From positions 1 to 8,511 of the forward strand of contig CAYMYX010000053.1 of assembly GCA_964394795.1 (NCBI GenBank): a stretch of DNA of 8,511 bases, in the 5' to 3' direction. Source of the stretch: CAYFUF01 sp964394795 (GTDB lineage Bacteria > Bacillota > Clostridia > Tissierellales > Peptoniphilaceae). Under the pieces are notes generated by a model. That model saw only the letters and a list, made by a program, of their open reading frames with translations, searched no databases and was not told the DNA's origin. This document shows, piece after piece, positions 1-6,048 of this stretch; within the stretch, counting starts at the first letter, position 1; every line of letters starts with the position of its first letter. The translations under genes and the position numbers were made by a program.

Positions 1-2
1 AG

Positions 3-16
3 TTAAGGATTCTTAA
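3..16. promoter_or_regulatory. Short inverted repeat upstream of the birA promoter
   Basis: TTAAG and CTTAA form perfect 5-base arms around a 4-base spacer. It lies about 83 bases upstream of the predicted birA transcription start. It could be a distant regulator site or part of whatever lies beyond the left edge. AT-rich arms this short arise easily by chance. I see no gene in bases 1-57. Confidence 0.2.
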
Positions 17-57
17 TAATCTCAGTGGCTAATTGTTGCAAAGCTTTTGTTATTCTC

Positions 58-86
58 TTGTCAGGTCCTGTTGTATTTGATATGAT
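58..86 (+). promoter_or_regulatory. Sigma-A promoter of birA-bioY
   Basis: The -35 box TTGTCA (58-63) and -10 box TATGAT (81-86) are separated by exactly 17 bases. TGA directly precedes the -10 hexamer, giving an extended -10. The predicted transcript starts near base 93, leaving a leader of about 31 bases before birA. Confidence 0.8.
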
Positions 87-112
87 GTTACCTAGTTATT
101 TTAAAGGGTAAC
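87..112. promoter_or_regulatory. Probable BirA operator
   Basis: GTTACC (87-92) and GGTAAC (107-112) are perfect inverted arms separated by 14 bases. The site begins right after the -10 box, spans the predicted transcription start and ends at the ribosome binding site GAGGAG (113-118). BirA repressors are known to bind long-spaced inverted repeats of the TTAACC/GGTTAA type, and the gene that follows encodes a BirA with a DNA-binding domain. Autorepression is inferred from motif and position. A leader RNA hairpin is possible but less likely with a 14-base loop. Confidence 0.65.
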
Positions 113-123
113 GAGGAGAGCAT

Positions 124-1101
124 ATGACGACGAAAGAAAAATTACTACGAATACTTACTAGGGAAAACGGGGTGGTGAGTGGCGAGAGGATGGCCCAAGA
201 AGTTGGCCTGTCTCGGACTTCGATTTGGAAAGCCATCCAGTCCCTGATCAAAGACGGTGCCGACATTAGGACGGTGGCTCAGGAGGGCTACGAGATGGTC
301 AGTCCCCCCACTGACTTGTCCGAGGATGGGATTGCCTTCTTTTTAGATGAGGGCCACGGCGTCACGATAAGAACCAAGGAAAAGGTAACTTCGACCAACA
401 GTGAGGTGAAAGCTTCATTAGAAACAGAAGCTTTCACGAACCTGTTGCTGACCAGCAAGATTCAAACAGCTGGACGAGGGCGGCTGGGAAGGTCCTTTCA
501 CTCCCCCAAGGGAGGTATCTACTTCTCCTACGGCTGGCGAGTCCAGGACAGCCACTTTGATCCGGGTTTGATTACCATGGCCGTTGCTTTGGCTTTTAAG
601 CAGGCGGTGGCGAAGTATACCGATAGGGATTTTCAAATCAAGTGGGTCAACGACATCCTCTATAAAGGAAAGAAGGTGGCCGGGATTTTGACGGAAGCGA
701 CGACGAGCCTAGAAACCGGACACATCGAATCCATCATCATCGGTATCGGGATTAACTTGATAAAAGAGGAAGACTTCCCCGAGGACCTAGATAAAATTAC
801 CGCAGCAGTTTTTGACGAGTCCCTTCCCGAGACCTTCAACGTCAATGAACTGATCGCTAACTCGTTGAAAAACTTCCTATATTTTGTCGGTGATGGCAAA
901 GCGGAAATCATCCCCCTATACAAGGAAAGCTGTTACACCTTGGGTAAAGTAGTCCGCTATTTGAAGGATGGTGAAGAGAAGGAAGGTTTGGCTGTGGATA
1001 TCGATGAGCATGGGGCCTTGATTATCGAGGACGCGAATAAACAAAGAGATGTGCTGAATTTTGGAGAAGCCCAGATTCTCAAAGGAGATAGCAATGAATA
1101 G
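124..1101 (+). CDS. birA: Bifunctional biotin-protein ligase / biotin operon repressor BirA
   Basis: This 325-residue protein activates biotin with ATP to biotinyl-AMP and attaches it to a lysine of biotin-dependent enzymes such as acetyl-CoA carboxylase, in the cytoplasm. Residues about 1-60 form a winged helix-turn-helix (core MAQEVGLSRTSIWKAI), so it is the class II, DNA-binding form. The catalytic domain shows TSTN (89-92), the biotinyl-AMP loop GRGRLGR (117-123), KWVND (173-177), the lysine before VAG (K184) and GIGIN (207-211). A C-terminal cap occupies roughly the last 55 residues. The length is normal for the family. The ATG follows GAGGAG by 5 bases. It overlaps bioY by 8 bases, so the two are cotranscribed and probably translationally coupled. 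Repression at the inverted repeat at 87-112 is inferred. Confidence 0.96.
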   Translation: MTTKEKLLRILTRENGVVSGERMAQEVGLSRTSIWKAIQSLIKDGADIRTVAQEGYEMVSPPTDLSEDGIAFFLDEGHGVTIRTKEKVTSTNSEVKASLETEAFTNLLLTSKIQTAGRGRLGRSFHSPKGGIYFSYGWRVQDSHFDPGLITMAVALAFKQAVAKYTDRDFQIKWVNDILYKGKKVAGILTEATTSLETGHIESIIIGIGINLIKEEDFPEDLDKITAAVFDESLPETFNVNELIANSLKNFLYFVGDGKAEIIPLYKESCYTLGKVVRYLKDGEEKEGLAVDIDEHGALIIEDANKQRDVLNFGEAQILKGDSNE

Positions 1102-1618
1102 TAAAAGACTGATTTTGGTGGCCATGTTCGCTGCCCTTACCCTTGTTGCGGGTTGGATACAGATTCCCTTGGGCGCTGTGCCGATCACGATGCAGACCCT
1201 GCTTGTGGTGTTGACGGCTATGGCCCTCAAACCCGGTGAAGCCTTTCTGGCAATGACCGTCCACCTGATTCTGAAACTAATTACGACAGGTGGGACAACA
1301 GTGACGACTCCCTCCTTCGGCTTCGTCATCGGCTTTATCTTTGCGGCTTGGATTGGATCAATTTACTTCCAACGGATTGGACCTGGTGCGGGATTTGGAG
1401 CAGTTGCTCTCGGTATCCTGATTACCTCGGTCATTCCTTACGTGTTGGGCTTGCCGGTTATGGCCTTCATTCTGCAAAACGTTATGGGCTTGGATAAGTC
1501 GGTGAGTGAGGTTTTACAGATGGGACTGATTCCGTTTATACCGGGTGATGTCTTGAAGATGGCCCTCGCTTATCTGATTGGGGACAGGCTCCGCATAAGG
1601 CAACTGGCATACGAATAA
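1094..1618 (+). CDS. bioY: Biotin transporter substrate-binding subunit BioY
   Basis: This is the integral membrane S-component of a biotin ECF transporter. It binds biotin and works with the shared EcfA/A'/T module, which is not in this window. The 174-residue protein is almost wholly hydrophobic, with about six membrane segments. It shows the family N-terminus (MFAALTLVAGWIQIPLGAVP, 11-30) and the C-terminal signature PFIPGDVLKMALA (147-159). The usual glycine-rich PTGG loop is replaced by TTPSFGFVIGF (71-81). I chose the ATG at 1094 because AAAGGAGA (1081-1088) sits 5 bases before it; an in-frame TTG at 1061 would add 11 residues but lies deep inside birA. Pairing with birA fits biotin scavenging and shared biotin control. 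Confidence 0.93.
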   Translation: MNSKRLILVAMFAALTLVAGWIQIPLGAVPITMQTLLVVLTAMALKPGEAFLAMTVHLILKLITTGGTTVTTPSFGFVIGFIFAAWIGSIYFQRIGPGAGFGAVALGILITSVIPYVLGLPVMAFILQNVMGLDKSVSEVLQMGLIPFIPGDVLKMALAYLIGDRLRIRQLAYE

Positions 1619-1635
1619 ATACTTATGCAGACAGA

Positions 1636-1670
1636 AAAGGACCCAACCGGCTAATCCGATTGGGTCCTTT
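1636..1670. terminator. Bidirectional terminator between bioY and the GlsB-family gene
   Basis: AAAGGACCCAA (1636-1646) pairs perfectly with TTGGGTCCTTT (1660-1670). After one mismatch three more G-C pairs form around a 5-base loop. T-rich ends follow on both strands (CCTTTC on +, CCTTTTC on -), so it can stop both converging transcripts. A second, weaker 6-bp stem (AAGAGC 1678-1683 with GCTCTT 1694-1699) lies between it and the stop codon of the - strand gene. Confidence 0.85.
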
Positions 1671-1712
1671 CATATGGAAGAGCCTTATTTCATGCTCTTA
1701 CGATTTAGATTC

Positions 1713-1961
1713 TTAGCGTCTAACTGCTTTAAGAATAGCAATTAGGATTACAGCACCTAGTAAAGCTACTAGGAATGATTGGATGGAGAAGCCATCAATG
1801 CCGATACCCATAAGGTTGGAAGTGATGAAACCACCTAGCAAACCACCGATGATACCAACTACGATGTTAGCTAATGCACCCATTTGAGCATCTGTATTCA
1901 TAATCATACTTGCTACCCAACCTGCTAATGCACCAATAATAATCCATGATAAAATTCCCAT
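1713..1961 (-). CDS. GlsB/YeaQ/YmgE family stress-response membrane protein
   Basis: This 82-residue protein is of the transglycosylase-associated / UPF0410 family. It has three predicted membrane segments (about 4-21, 28-50 and 58-79) rich in glycine and alanine, with typical GALAGW and GIIGGLLGG stretches and a basic C-terminal KAVRR. Family members are linked to general stress responses in enterococci and other bacteria, but their biochemical role is unknown. AAAAGGAGA precedes the ATG by 5 bases. The gene is monocistronic, with its own promoter (2065-2093), a leader of about 97 bases with two inverted repeats, and a terminator shared with bioY. The family is secure; the exact function is not. 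Confidence 0.88.
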   Translation of the reverse strand: MGILSWIIIGALAGWVASMIMNTDAQMGALANIVVGIIGGLLGGFITSNLMGIGIDGFSIQSFLVALLGAVILIAILKAVRR

Positions 1962-1991
1962 AATATCTCCTTTTCTTTCGACGTAAGTTTT

Positions 1992-2005
1992 CCTGCTAAA
2001 GCAGG
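1992..2005 (-). promoter_or_regulatory. Hairpin or operator in the GlsB-family leader
   Basis: CCTGC-TAAA-GCAGG is a perfect 5-4-5 inverted repeat lying 31 bases upstream of the ATG. As RNA it makes a GC-rich stem with a UUUA tetraloop, which could protect the leader. As DNA its 5-4-5 geometry is that of Crp/Fnr-family sites. The sequence does not decide between these. Confidence 0.35.
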
Positions 2006-2048
2006 TATTCGTCTTTCATTATTTCTCACCTTTGTCACTACTATTTCT

Positions 2049-2066
2049 AGTGTTCGACAAAACACT
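2049..2066. promoter_or_regulatory. Inverted repeat over the GlsB-family transcription start
   Basis: AGTGTT (2049-2054) and AACACT (2061-2066) are perfect arms around 6 bases. The repeat overlaps the -10 box by two bases and covers the predicted start near 2058, the classic place for a repressor. An extra AAGTGT copy lies at 2097-2102, just upstream of the -35 box. No binding protein can be named. Confidence 0.45.
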
Positions 2067-2093
2067 TATACCCACAAAAACATAAATAATCAA
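2065..2093 (-). promoter_or_regulatory. Sigma-A promoter of the GlsB-family gene
   Basis: Read on the - strand, -35 TTGATT (2093-2088) and -10 TATAAG (2070-2065) are separated by exactly 17 bases. The predicted start is near 2058. This gives the small membrane-protein gene its own transcript apart from the metal operon upstream. No sigma-B-type promoter was noticed. Confidence 0.7.
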
Positions 2094-2133
2094 TAAAAGT
2101 GTATTTATGTTAAAAATTTTAAGTTAACTGGGA

Positions 2134-2151
2134 CAAGTACTAGGAGACTTG
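2134..2151 (-). terminator. Weak candidate terminator after the metal-binding protein gene
   Basis: CAAGT and ACTTG make a 5-bp stem with an 8-base loop, 14 bases past the stop codon at 2166. On the - strand it is followed after some 12 bases by TTAAAATTTTT. The stem is short and the T-run is not adjacent, so it is a poor intrinsic terminator. Some readthrough into the GlsB-family gene is possible. Confidence 0.25.
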
Positions 2152-2165
2152 GGCTTATTATCGTT

Positions 2166-2393
2166 TTATCTTACTTTGGAAGAGAGGACTTCATAACCAA
2201 CTTTGTTGATGGCTTGTTCAATCTCTTCCACGGTGGTCTTCTCTTCGTCAAAGGAAACCTTCGCCTTGCTGGCATTGAACATGACGTTTACGCTGTCTAG
2301 GTCAACACCTTCAACGGTTTTGATTGCCGTCTCTACCTTAGTCAGGCAAGATGGGCATGATAATTCTTCTAATTGGATTGTTGCTTGTTTCAT
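2166..2393 (-). CDS. Free-standing heavy-metal-associated (HMA) domain protein
   Basis: This 75-residue protein has a single HMA (ferredoxin-like) fold and probably acts as a cytoplasmic metal carrier or as a metal-binding module for the ATPase encoded before it. The metal-binding loop is LSCPSC (11-16), with C13 and C16 as ligands; the usual GMTC start of copper chaperones is absent. The rest matches the family, including VETAIKTVEGV and the closing INKVGYEV. The ATG is preceded by AAAGGA at 7 bases, and the gap to the ATPase stop is 16 bases, so the two are one operon. The ATPase has no N-terminal HMA domain, so this protein may supply that function in trans. The metal is not predictable from CPSC alone; Cu, Zn or Fe all remain open. 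Confidence 0.9.
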   Translation of the reverse strand: MKQATIQLEELSCPSCLTKVETAIKTVEGVDLDSVNVMFNASKAKVSFDEEKTTVEEIEQAINKVGYEVLSSKVR

Positions 2394-2409
2394 TTTTTTG
2401 TCCTTTCTT

Positions 2410-4320
2410 CTAGCGATTTGTTGCTTTTGCTTCGGGGCTGTCCGGTTGAACTTGGGCTCCCCTATTTTTCAAACGAAAATTGATGAGTCTCATTCCATTC
2501 AGTATAACAACTAATATGGATCCTTCGTGGACTAACATCCCGATGGCCATATTCATCCACTCACTAAAGATCAAACTAGCAAGGAGGAAGAGGACGACAC
2601 CAACCGCGATGATGATGTTCTGCTTCATGTTTCTTGAAGTGGCTTTTGCCAGTGCGACGGCATGGGGTAACTTGCTGATATCCGAGTTCATCAGAACCAC
2701 GTCGGATGTTTCGATAGCCACGTCAGTTCCTGCGCCCATGGCGATCCCGACTTGAGCCAACGCGATGGATGGGCTGTCGTTGACGCCATCTCCCAGGAAG
2801 GCCACGATGTGTCCCTCTTCGATCTTCTTGGCGACGAAGGCCGACTTGTCTTCGGGCAGCATGTTTCCATAAGCCTCGGTGAGGCCCAGTTCCTTGCTAA
2901 CCACATCGACGGTTCCCTGGTTGTCGCCGGACAACATAATTAGGTTCTTGACGCCCAGCTCTTTCAACTCGGCTAATTTCTCCTTGGCTTGAGGACGAAT
3001 TTGGTCCCTGATGCCGTAGATGGCCCCTAACTTATCTTCGATAGCAACGAGGACGAGGGAGTCTCCCCGCTTCTCGTATTCTTCTAATAATCTTTCCTGG
3101 TTGGCATCGAAAGTAATGCCACGACTTTTCATCAGAGCAATATTTCCAACAGCGACTTCCTTATCCGCTGCCTTAGCGACAATTCCCCCACCCTTAACGA
3201 CATGGGTGTCGGTGACATCGATGCTGGGCACTTCGGGATGTTCATCAAGGATCGCAGTCGCCAATGGGTGGTCTGATTCTCTCTCCACGCTGACCAAGGA
3301 GGAAAGCAAGTCTGCTTTTTCCTGGCCATCCACAAAGTAGGCAACATCGGCGACACTGGGATTGCCCACGGTTAACGTACCTGTCTTGTCAAAAATGATC
3401 GTATCGGCTTTACTGAAGTCATTGATGACTTCGCTTCCCTTAAGGAGGACCCCATTCTTAGCGCCGTTACCGATACCTGCCACGTTAGACACGGGGACAC
3501 CGATAACCAAAGCACCGGGACAACCTAGAACGAGGATGGTAACCGCCAGTTCAATATCTCTGGTGATGAAACCAACGACCAAGGCAATCAGAAGAACCAG
3601 GGGGGTGTAATACTGGGAAAACCGGTCGATGAACCGCTCCGCCTCAGACTTGGAGTCTTGGGCTTCCTCCACCAACTCGATAATTCGACCGAAGGTGGTA
3701 TCTTCGCCAACTCGGTCCGCCTCCAAAAGGAGGGTTCCGTTCTCAAGAATCGTGCCGGCGAAGACCTGGTCACCCAAGGCCTTCTTCACGGGGAAGGATT
3801 CGCCGGTGATGCTGGCTTCGTTGACATGGCCCTCGCCTGACGTTACCTTGCCGTCAACGGGAACCATCGCCCCAGTTCGAACCTGGAGGACGTCCCCCTT
3901 GTCCACCTCGTCGATCTCCACCTCTTCGTAGGTCCCGTCTTCCATCTGCTTCCAGGCCGTTTCTGGGGCCATATCCACCAGCTCCTTAATCGCCGACCTG
4001 GTCTGCTTCAACGTCCTTTGCTCCAGGTAACCACCAAAGAGGAAGAGGAAGGTAACGATGGCCGACTCTTCATAGTTTCGAATCACGAAAGCACCAATAA
4101 CAGCGATGGTGACCAAAACATCTATAGACACCAGTTTAATTCGGAGAGCGCCAAAGGCCTGTATCGCGATAGGCGCCACCCCGATAATGGAGGCGATAAT
4201 CAGCAAAACCTCCGATACGGTGGGATAGTGTAAAACAAAGTGATTCAGAAAAGCAAGGGCAATCAGGATCCCACTGATTAAAGCGATCCTATCCTTACTC
4301 TTCAAAATTTTTCTCTGCAA
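2410..4320 (-). CDS. P1B-type heavy-metal-transporting ATPase with a CPG motif
   Basis: This 636-residue inner-membrane pump uses ATP to move a metal ion, most likely outward. In order: two extra N-terminal helices (about 12-29 and 36-58), M1-M2 (65-100), actuator domain with TGES (172-175), M3-M4 with GCPGALVIG (266-274), phosphorylation motif DKTGT (D311), the HP dipeptide (351-352), hinge motif GDGVND (510-515), and two final helices with HEGS (598-601). No N-terminal HMA domain is present; the next gene encodes one. CPG replaces the usual CPC, SPC or CPH, while HEGS resembles the HEGGT-type motif of P1B-4 pumps (Co/Fe export), so substrate is uncertain. The start is TTG, supported by AAAGGA 7 bases upstream; no ATG lies nearby. 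Its place behind flavodiiron protein and Ric genes suggests metal, perhaps iron, homeostasis during NO or O2 stress. Confidence 0.93.
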   Translation of the reverse strand: MQRKILKSKDRIALISGILIALAFLNHFVLHYPTVSEVLLIIASIIGVAPIAIQAFGALRIKLVSIDVLVTIAVIGAFVIRNYEESAIVTFLFLFGGYLEQRTLKQTRSAIKELVDMAPETAWKQMEDGTYEEVEIDEVDKGDVLQVRTGAMVPVDGKVTSGEGHVNEASITGESFPVKKALGDQVFAGTILENGTLLLEADRVGEDTTFGRIIELVEEAQDSKSEAERFIDRFSQYYTPLVLLIALVVGFITRDIELAVTILVLGCPGALVIGVPVSNVAGIGNGAKNGVLLKGSEVINDFSKADTIIFDKTGTLTVGNPSVADVAYFVDGQEKADLLSSLVSVERESDHPLATAILDEHPEVPSIDVTDTHVVKGGGIVAKAADKEVAVGNIALMKSRGITFDANQERLLEEYEKRGDSLVLVAIEDKLGAIYGIRDQIRPQAKEKLAELKELGVKNLIMLSGDNQGTVDVVSKELGLTEAYGNMLPEDKSAFVAKKIEEGHIVAFLGDGVNDSPSIALAQVGIAMGAGTDVAIETSDVVLMNSDISKLPHAVALAKATSRNMKQNIIIAVGVVLFLLASLIFSEWMNMAIGMLVHEGSILVVILNGMRLINFRLKNRGAQVQPDSPEAKATNR

Positions 4321-4351
4321 TGCCCTGTCCTTTCTGTAGGATCAAACAAAC

Positions 4352-4639
4352 TTAACGAGCCGAATTTGCCTTGTCCAGTTGTTCCAATGTTTCGTAAACG
4401 GCCTCATAACTCTCACAAACGTCGTTAGGAACCGCGTAATTATTCGTTATCTTGCGAATCTCTTCAAACTGACCGGAAAGATCTTCCGTTCCACCTTCAA
4501 CCTTGGACCGAATATCCCGGTAGGTATCGCCTACCGCATAGATTTCCTCATGATGGGGGCCATGCACCCGCTCCACAATCGGTAAATACTGGTCAAGCTT
4601 GTCGAAAGCTGCCTTGTTATCTTCGAAATATTTTGCCAT
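4352..4639 (-). CDS. ric: Short Ric-like (hemerythrin-related) iron-sulfur cluster repair protein
   Basis: This 95-residue soluble acidic protein resembles short proteins of lactic acid bacteria annotated as Ric (relatives of ScdA/YtfE), which help repair Fe-S clusters after NO or oxidative damage. Visible matches are KLDQYLPIVERVHGPHHEE (14-32), equivalent to the VHG..HPE segment of ScdA-type proteins, and PNDVCESYEAVYETL (71-85), like their CxTYxxLYxxL segment. Only three histidines occur (26, 29, 30), and the LENxxLFP-type metal-ligand ends of full-length family members are missing, so a normal di-iron site is doubtful. The ATG follows AAGGAG by 6 bases and lies 1 base after the flavodiiron stop, implying translational coupling. 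Assignment rests on remembered family similarity and strong context. Confidence 0.75.
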   Translation of the reverse strand: MAKYFEDNKAAFDKLDQYLPIVERVHGPHHEEIYAVGDTYRDIRSKVEGGTEDLSGQFEEIRKITNNYAVPNDVCESYEAVYETLEQLDKANSAR

Positions 4640-4640
4640 C

Positions 4641-5852
4641 TTATGCTCCTTGCTCTTCCTTGCCTAAGGCTTCTGTTACAAAGTTAGGGATTTGGGCCAT
4701 ATCTTCTTCAGATGGGTTCCAGTTCACCTTAAGGACGGTCTCTGAAGTTTCAAAACCGGAATCCTTCAATGCTTCTTGAATGATCTTTACGCTCTCTCCA
4801 CTCCAACCGTAAGTGCCAAAGGCTGCTGCCTTCTTGTTCTTGAACTTCAGGCTCTTTAGGAAAGCTAACCAACCGGCTAAGCTGGAAAGAATATCATTAC
4901 CAACGGTAGGTGAACCAACCATGATTACCTTGGACTTGAAGATCTCGGTCATGATTTCGTTCTTGTCTGACTTATCCACGTTGTAGACCTTGACTCTGGT
5001 CTCTGGGTCTTGAACGTTGATCTCATGGGCAATCGCGTTAGCAAGCTTTGCTGTTCCTTCCCACATGGTGCCGTAGACGATAGTGACTTGGTCTTCTTGG
5101 TAAGCATCCGCCCACTCCGCATAGAGGTTGACGATTTGTAGAGGATCCTCGCGCCAGATTACGCCGTGACTTGTTGCGATGATATCGATAGGAAGGTCAA
5201 GAGCGACAATCTCTTCAATCTTCTTTGTAACGAATGTGGAGAATGGATTGAGAATGTTCGCGTAGTACTTCATCGCTTCCTTCTTTAACAACGCTTGGTC
5301 TGCTCTGTCATTGAATAGCTCTTCAACCGCAAAGTGTTGGCCGAACGCATCGTTAGAAAAGAGGATGTTGTCGCCGGTCATGTAGGTGGCCATAGAGTCA
5401 GGCCAATGGAGCATACGCATCTCAACGAAGACTAATTGCTTGCCATTACCGATATCTAAGCTGTCTCCGGTCTTTACGACTTGGAAGTTCCAATCCAACT
5501 TGCCGTATTGACCTTCAAGGCTCTTCACCGCGTTTGCTGTACAATAAACAGGAGTTCCTGGGATTTCTTCTAAAAGTTGAGTAAGGGCACCGGAGTGGTC
5601 AACCTCGCCGTGGTTAGCGATGATGTAGTCAATTTTCCCTAGGTCACCACCAAGCTCTTCGCGAAGGTTATCGATGAAGTCGTACTTGTGAGGAGCCCAT
5701 ACGGTATCTACAAGGACCGTCTTCTCTTCTTCAATCAGATAAGCGTTTTGGCTGGACCCGTTAATGACGGAATAGTCCGCTCCGTGGAATTCTTCCAGTT
5801 CCCAATCGATATATCCAACCCAGTTGACGTTATTCTTAATTAACTTTCTCAT
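4641..5852 (-). CDS. Flavodiiron protein (FprA family NO/O2 reductase)
   Basis: This 403-residue cytoplasmic enzyme reduces NO to N2O and/or O2 to water, taking electrons through FMN from a rubredoxin- or flavin-reductase-type partner not seen here. Residues about 1-250 are a metallo-beta-lactamase-like domain carrying all seven di-iron ligands: H81, E83, D85 and H86 (HGEVDH), H149, D168 and H229. Residues about 255-395 are a flavodoxin domain with the FMN phosphate loop GTMWEGTA (261-268) and the SPTVGND and GTYGWSG loops. It has no rubredoxin or reductase extension, so it is class A. I chose the ATG at 5852, preceded by AAAGGAAG, over an ATG nine codons upstream at 5879 that precedes this site. 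It is the first gene of the operon and has a Crp/Fnr-type operator. Confidence 0.95.
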   Translation of the reverse strand: MRKLIKNNVNWVGYIDWELEEFHGADYSVINGSSQNAYLIEEEKTVLVDTVWAPHKYDFIDNLREELGGDLGKIDYIIANHGEVDHSGALTQLLEEIPGTPVYCTANAVKSLEGQYGKLDWNFQVVKTGDSLDIGNGKQLVFVEMRMLHWPDSMATYMTGDNILFSNDAFGQHFAVEELFNDRADQALLKKEAMKYYANILNPFSTFVTKKIEEIVALDLPIDIIATSHGVIWREDPLQIVNLYAEWADAYQEDQVTIVYGTMWEGTAKLANAIAHEINVQDPETRVKVYNVDKSDKNEIMTEIFKSKVIMVGSPTVGNDILSSLAGWLAFLKSLKFKNKKAAAFGTYGWSGESVKIIQEALKDSGFETSETVLKVNWNPSEEDMAQIPNFVTEALGKEEQGA

Positions 5853-5925
5853 ATAACTTCCTTTCTGCTCGTTGAGCATCTTCTATAAAGTTTGCCGAAG
5901 CATTCAACTGACATGTTCTGTATTT

Positions 5926-5931
5926 ATTATA
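5926..5931 (-). promoter_or_regulatory. -10 box of the flavodiiron operon promoter
   Basis: Read on the - strand this is a perfect TATAAT within CGTATATAATAAATA. The hexamer 17 bases upstream is AATTTT, which is not a usable -35 box. The predicted transcript starts near 5919, giving a leader of about 66 bases. A perfect -10 with no -35 and an inverted repeat in its place points to an activator-dependent promoter. Confidence 0.7.
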
Positions 5932-5952
5932 TACGAAAATAAAATAGAAAAA

Positions 5953-5966
5953 TTGACATAAGTCAC
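5953..5966. promoter_or_regulatory. Crp/Fnr-type operator of the flavodiiron operon
   Basis: TTGAC-ATAA-GTCAC has a 5-4-5 layout with perfect TGAC/GTCA core arms and one outer mismatch. This is the shape of Fnr, Dnr and related sites (TTGAT or TTGAC, N4, ATCAA or GTCAA). Its centre (5959.5) lies about 41 bases upstream of the predicted transcription start, where class II Crp/Fnr activators bind. A Crp/Fnr-family gene starts about 2.4 kb away at 8369. That this protein is the one that binds is an inference. Confidence 0.6.
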
Positions 5967-5983
5967 ATTCGTAAAATCATTAC

Positions 5984-6011
5984 AAAAAAACTCAAGGGGG
6001 ATTCCTTGAGT
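5984..6011 (-). terminator. Rho-independent terminator of the regulator-HAD-Sir2 operon
   Basis: On the - strand ACTCAAGG (6011-6004) pairs perfectly with CCTTGAGT (5997-5990) around a 6-base loop, and a run of seven T follows at once. It sits 37 bases after the Sir2 stop codon. It insulates the flavodiiron promoter just downstream. Confidence 0.92.
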
Positions 6012-6048
6012 TCGTAAAATTGCATATTCAATTTTCCTGCGCATATTA

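Noticed and set aside
1061..1093. Upstream TTG start extending BioY by 11 residues
   Set aside because: The ATG at 1094 has AAAGGAGA at ideal spacing and gives the normal BioY N-terminus; the extension is polar and lies inside birA.
916..1329. 137-codon open frame opposite birA-bioY
   Set aside because: It lies antisense to two well-supported genes, shows no recognisable domain and has no evident ribosome binding site; it is a coding shadow.
2108..2128. AT-rich palindrome GTTAA...TTAAC between the metal operon and the GlsB-family promoter
   Set aside because: Composition is nearly all A and T, so pairing is expected by chance and the stem would be unstable.
5853..5879. Upstream ATG extending the flavodiiron protein by 9 residues
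   Set aside because: The clear ribosome binding site AAAGGAAG lies inside this extension, just before the ATG at 5852, and family members begin near that residue.
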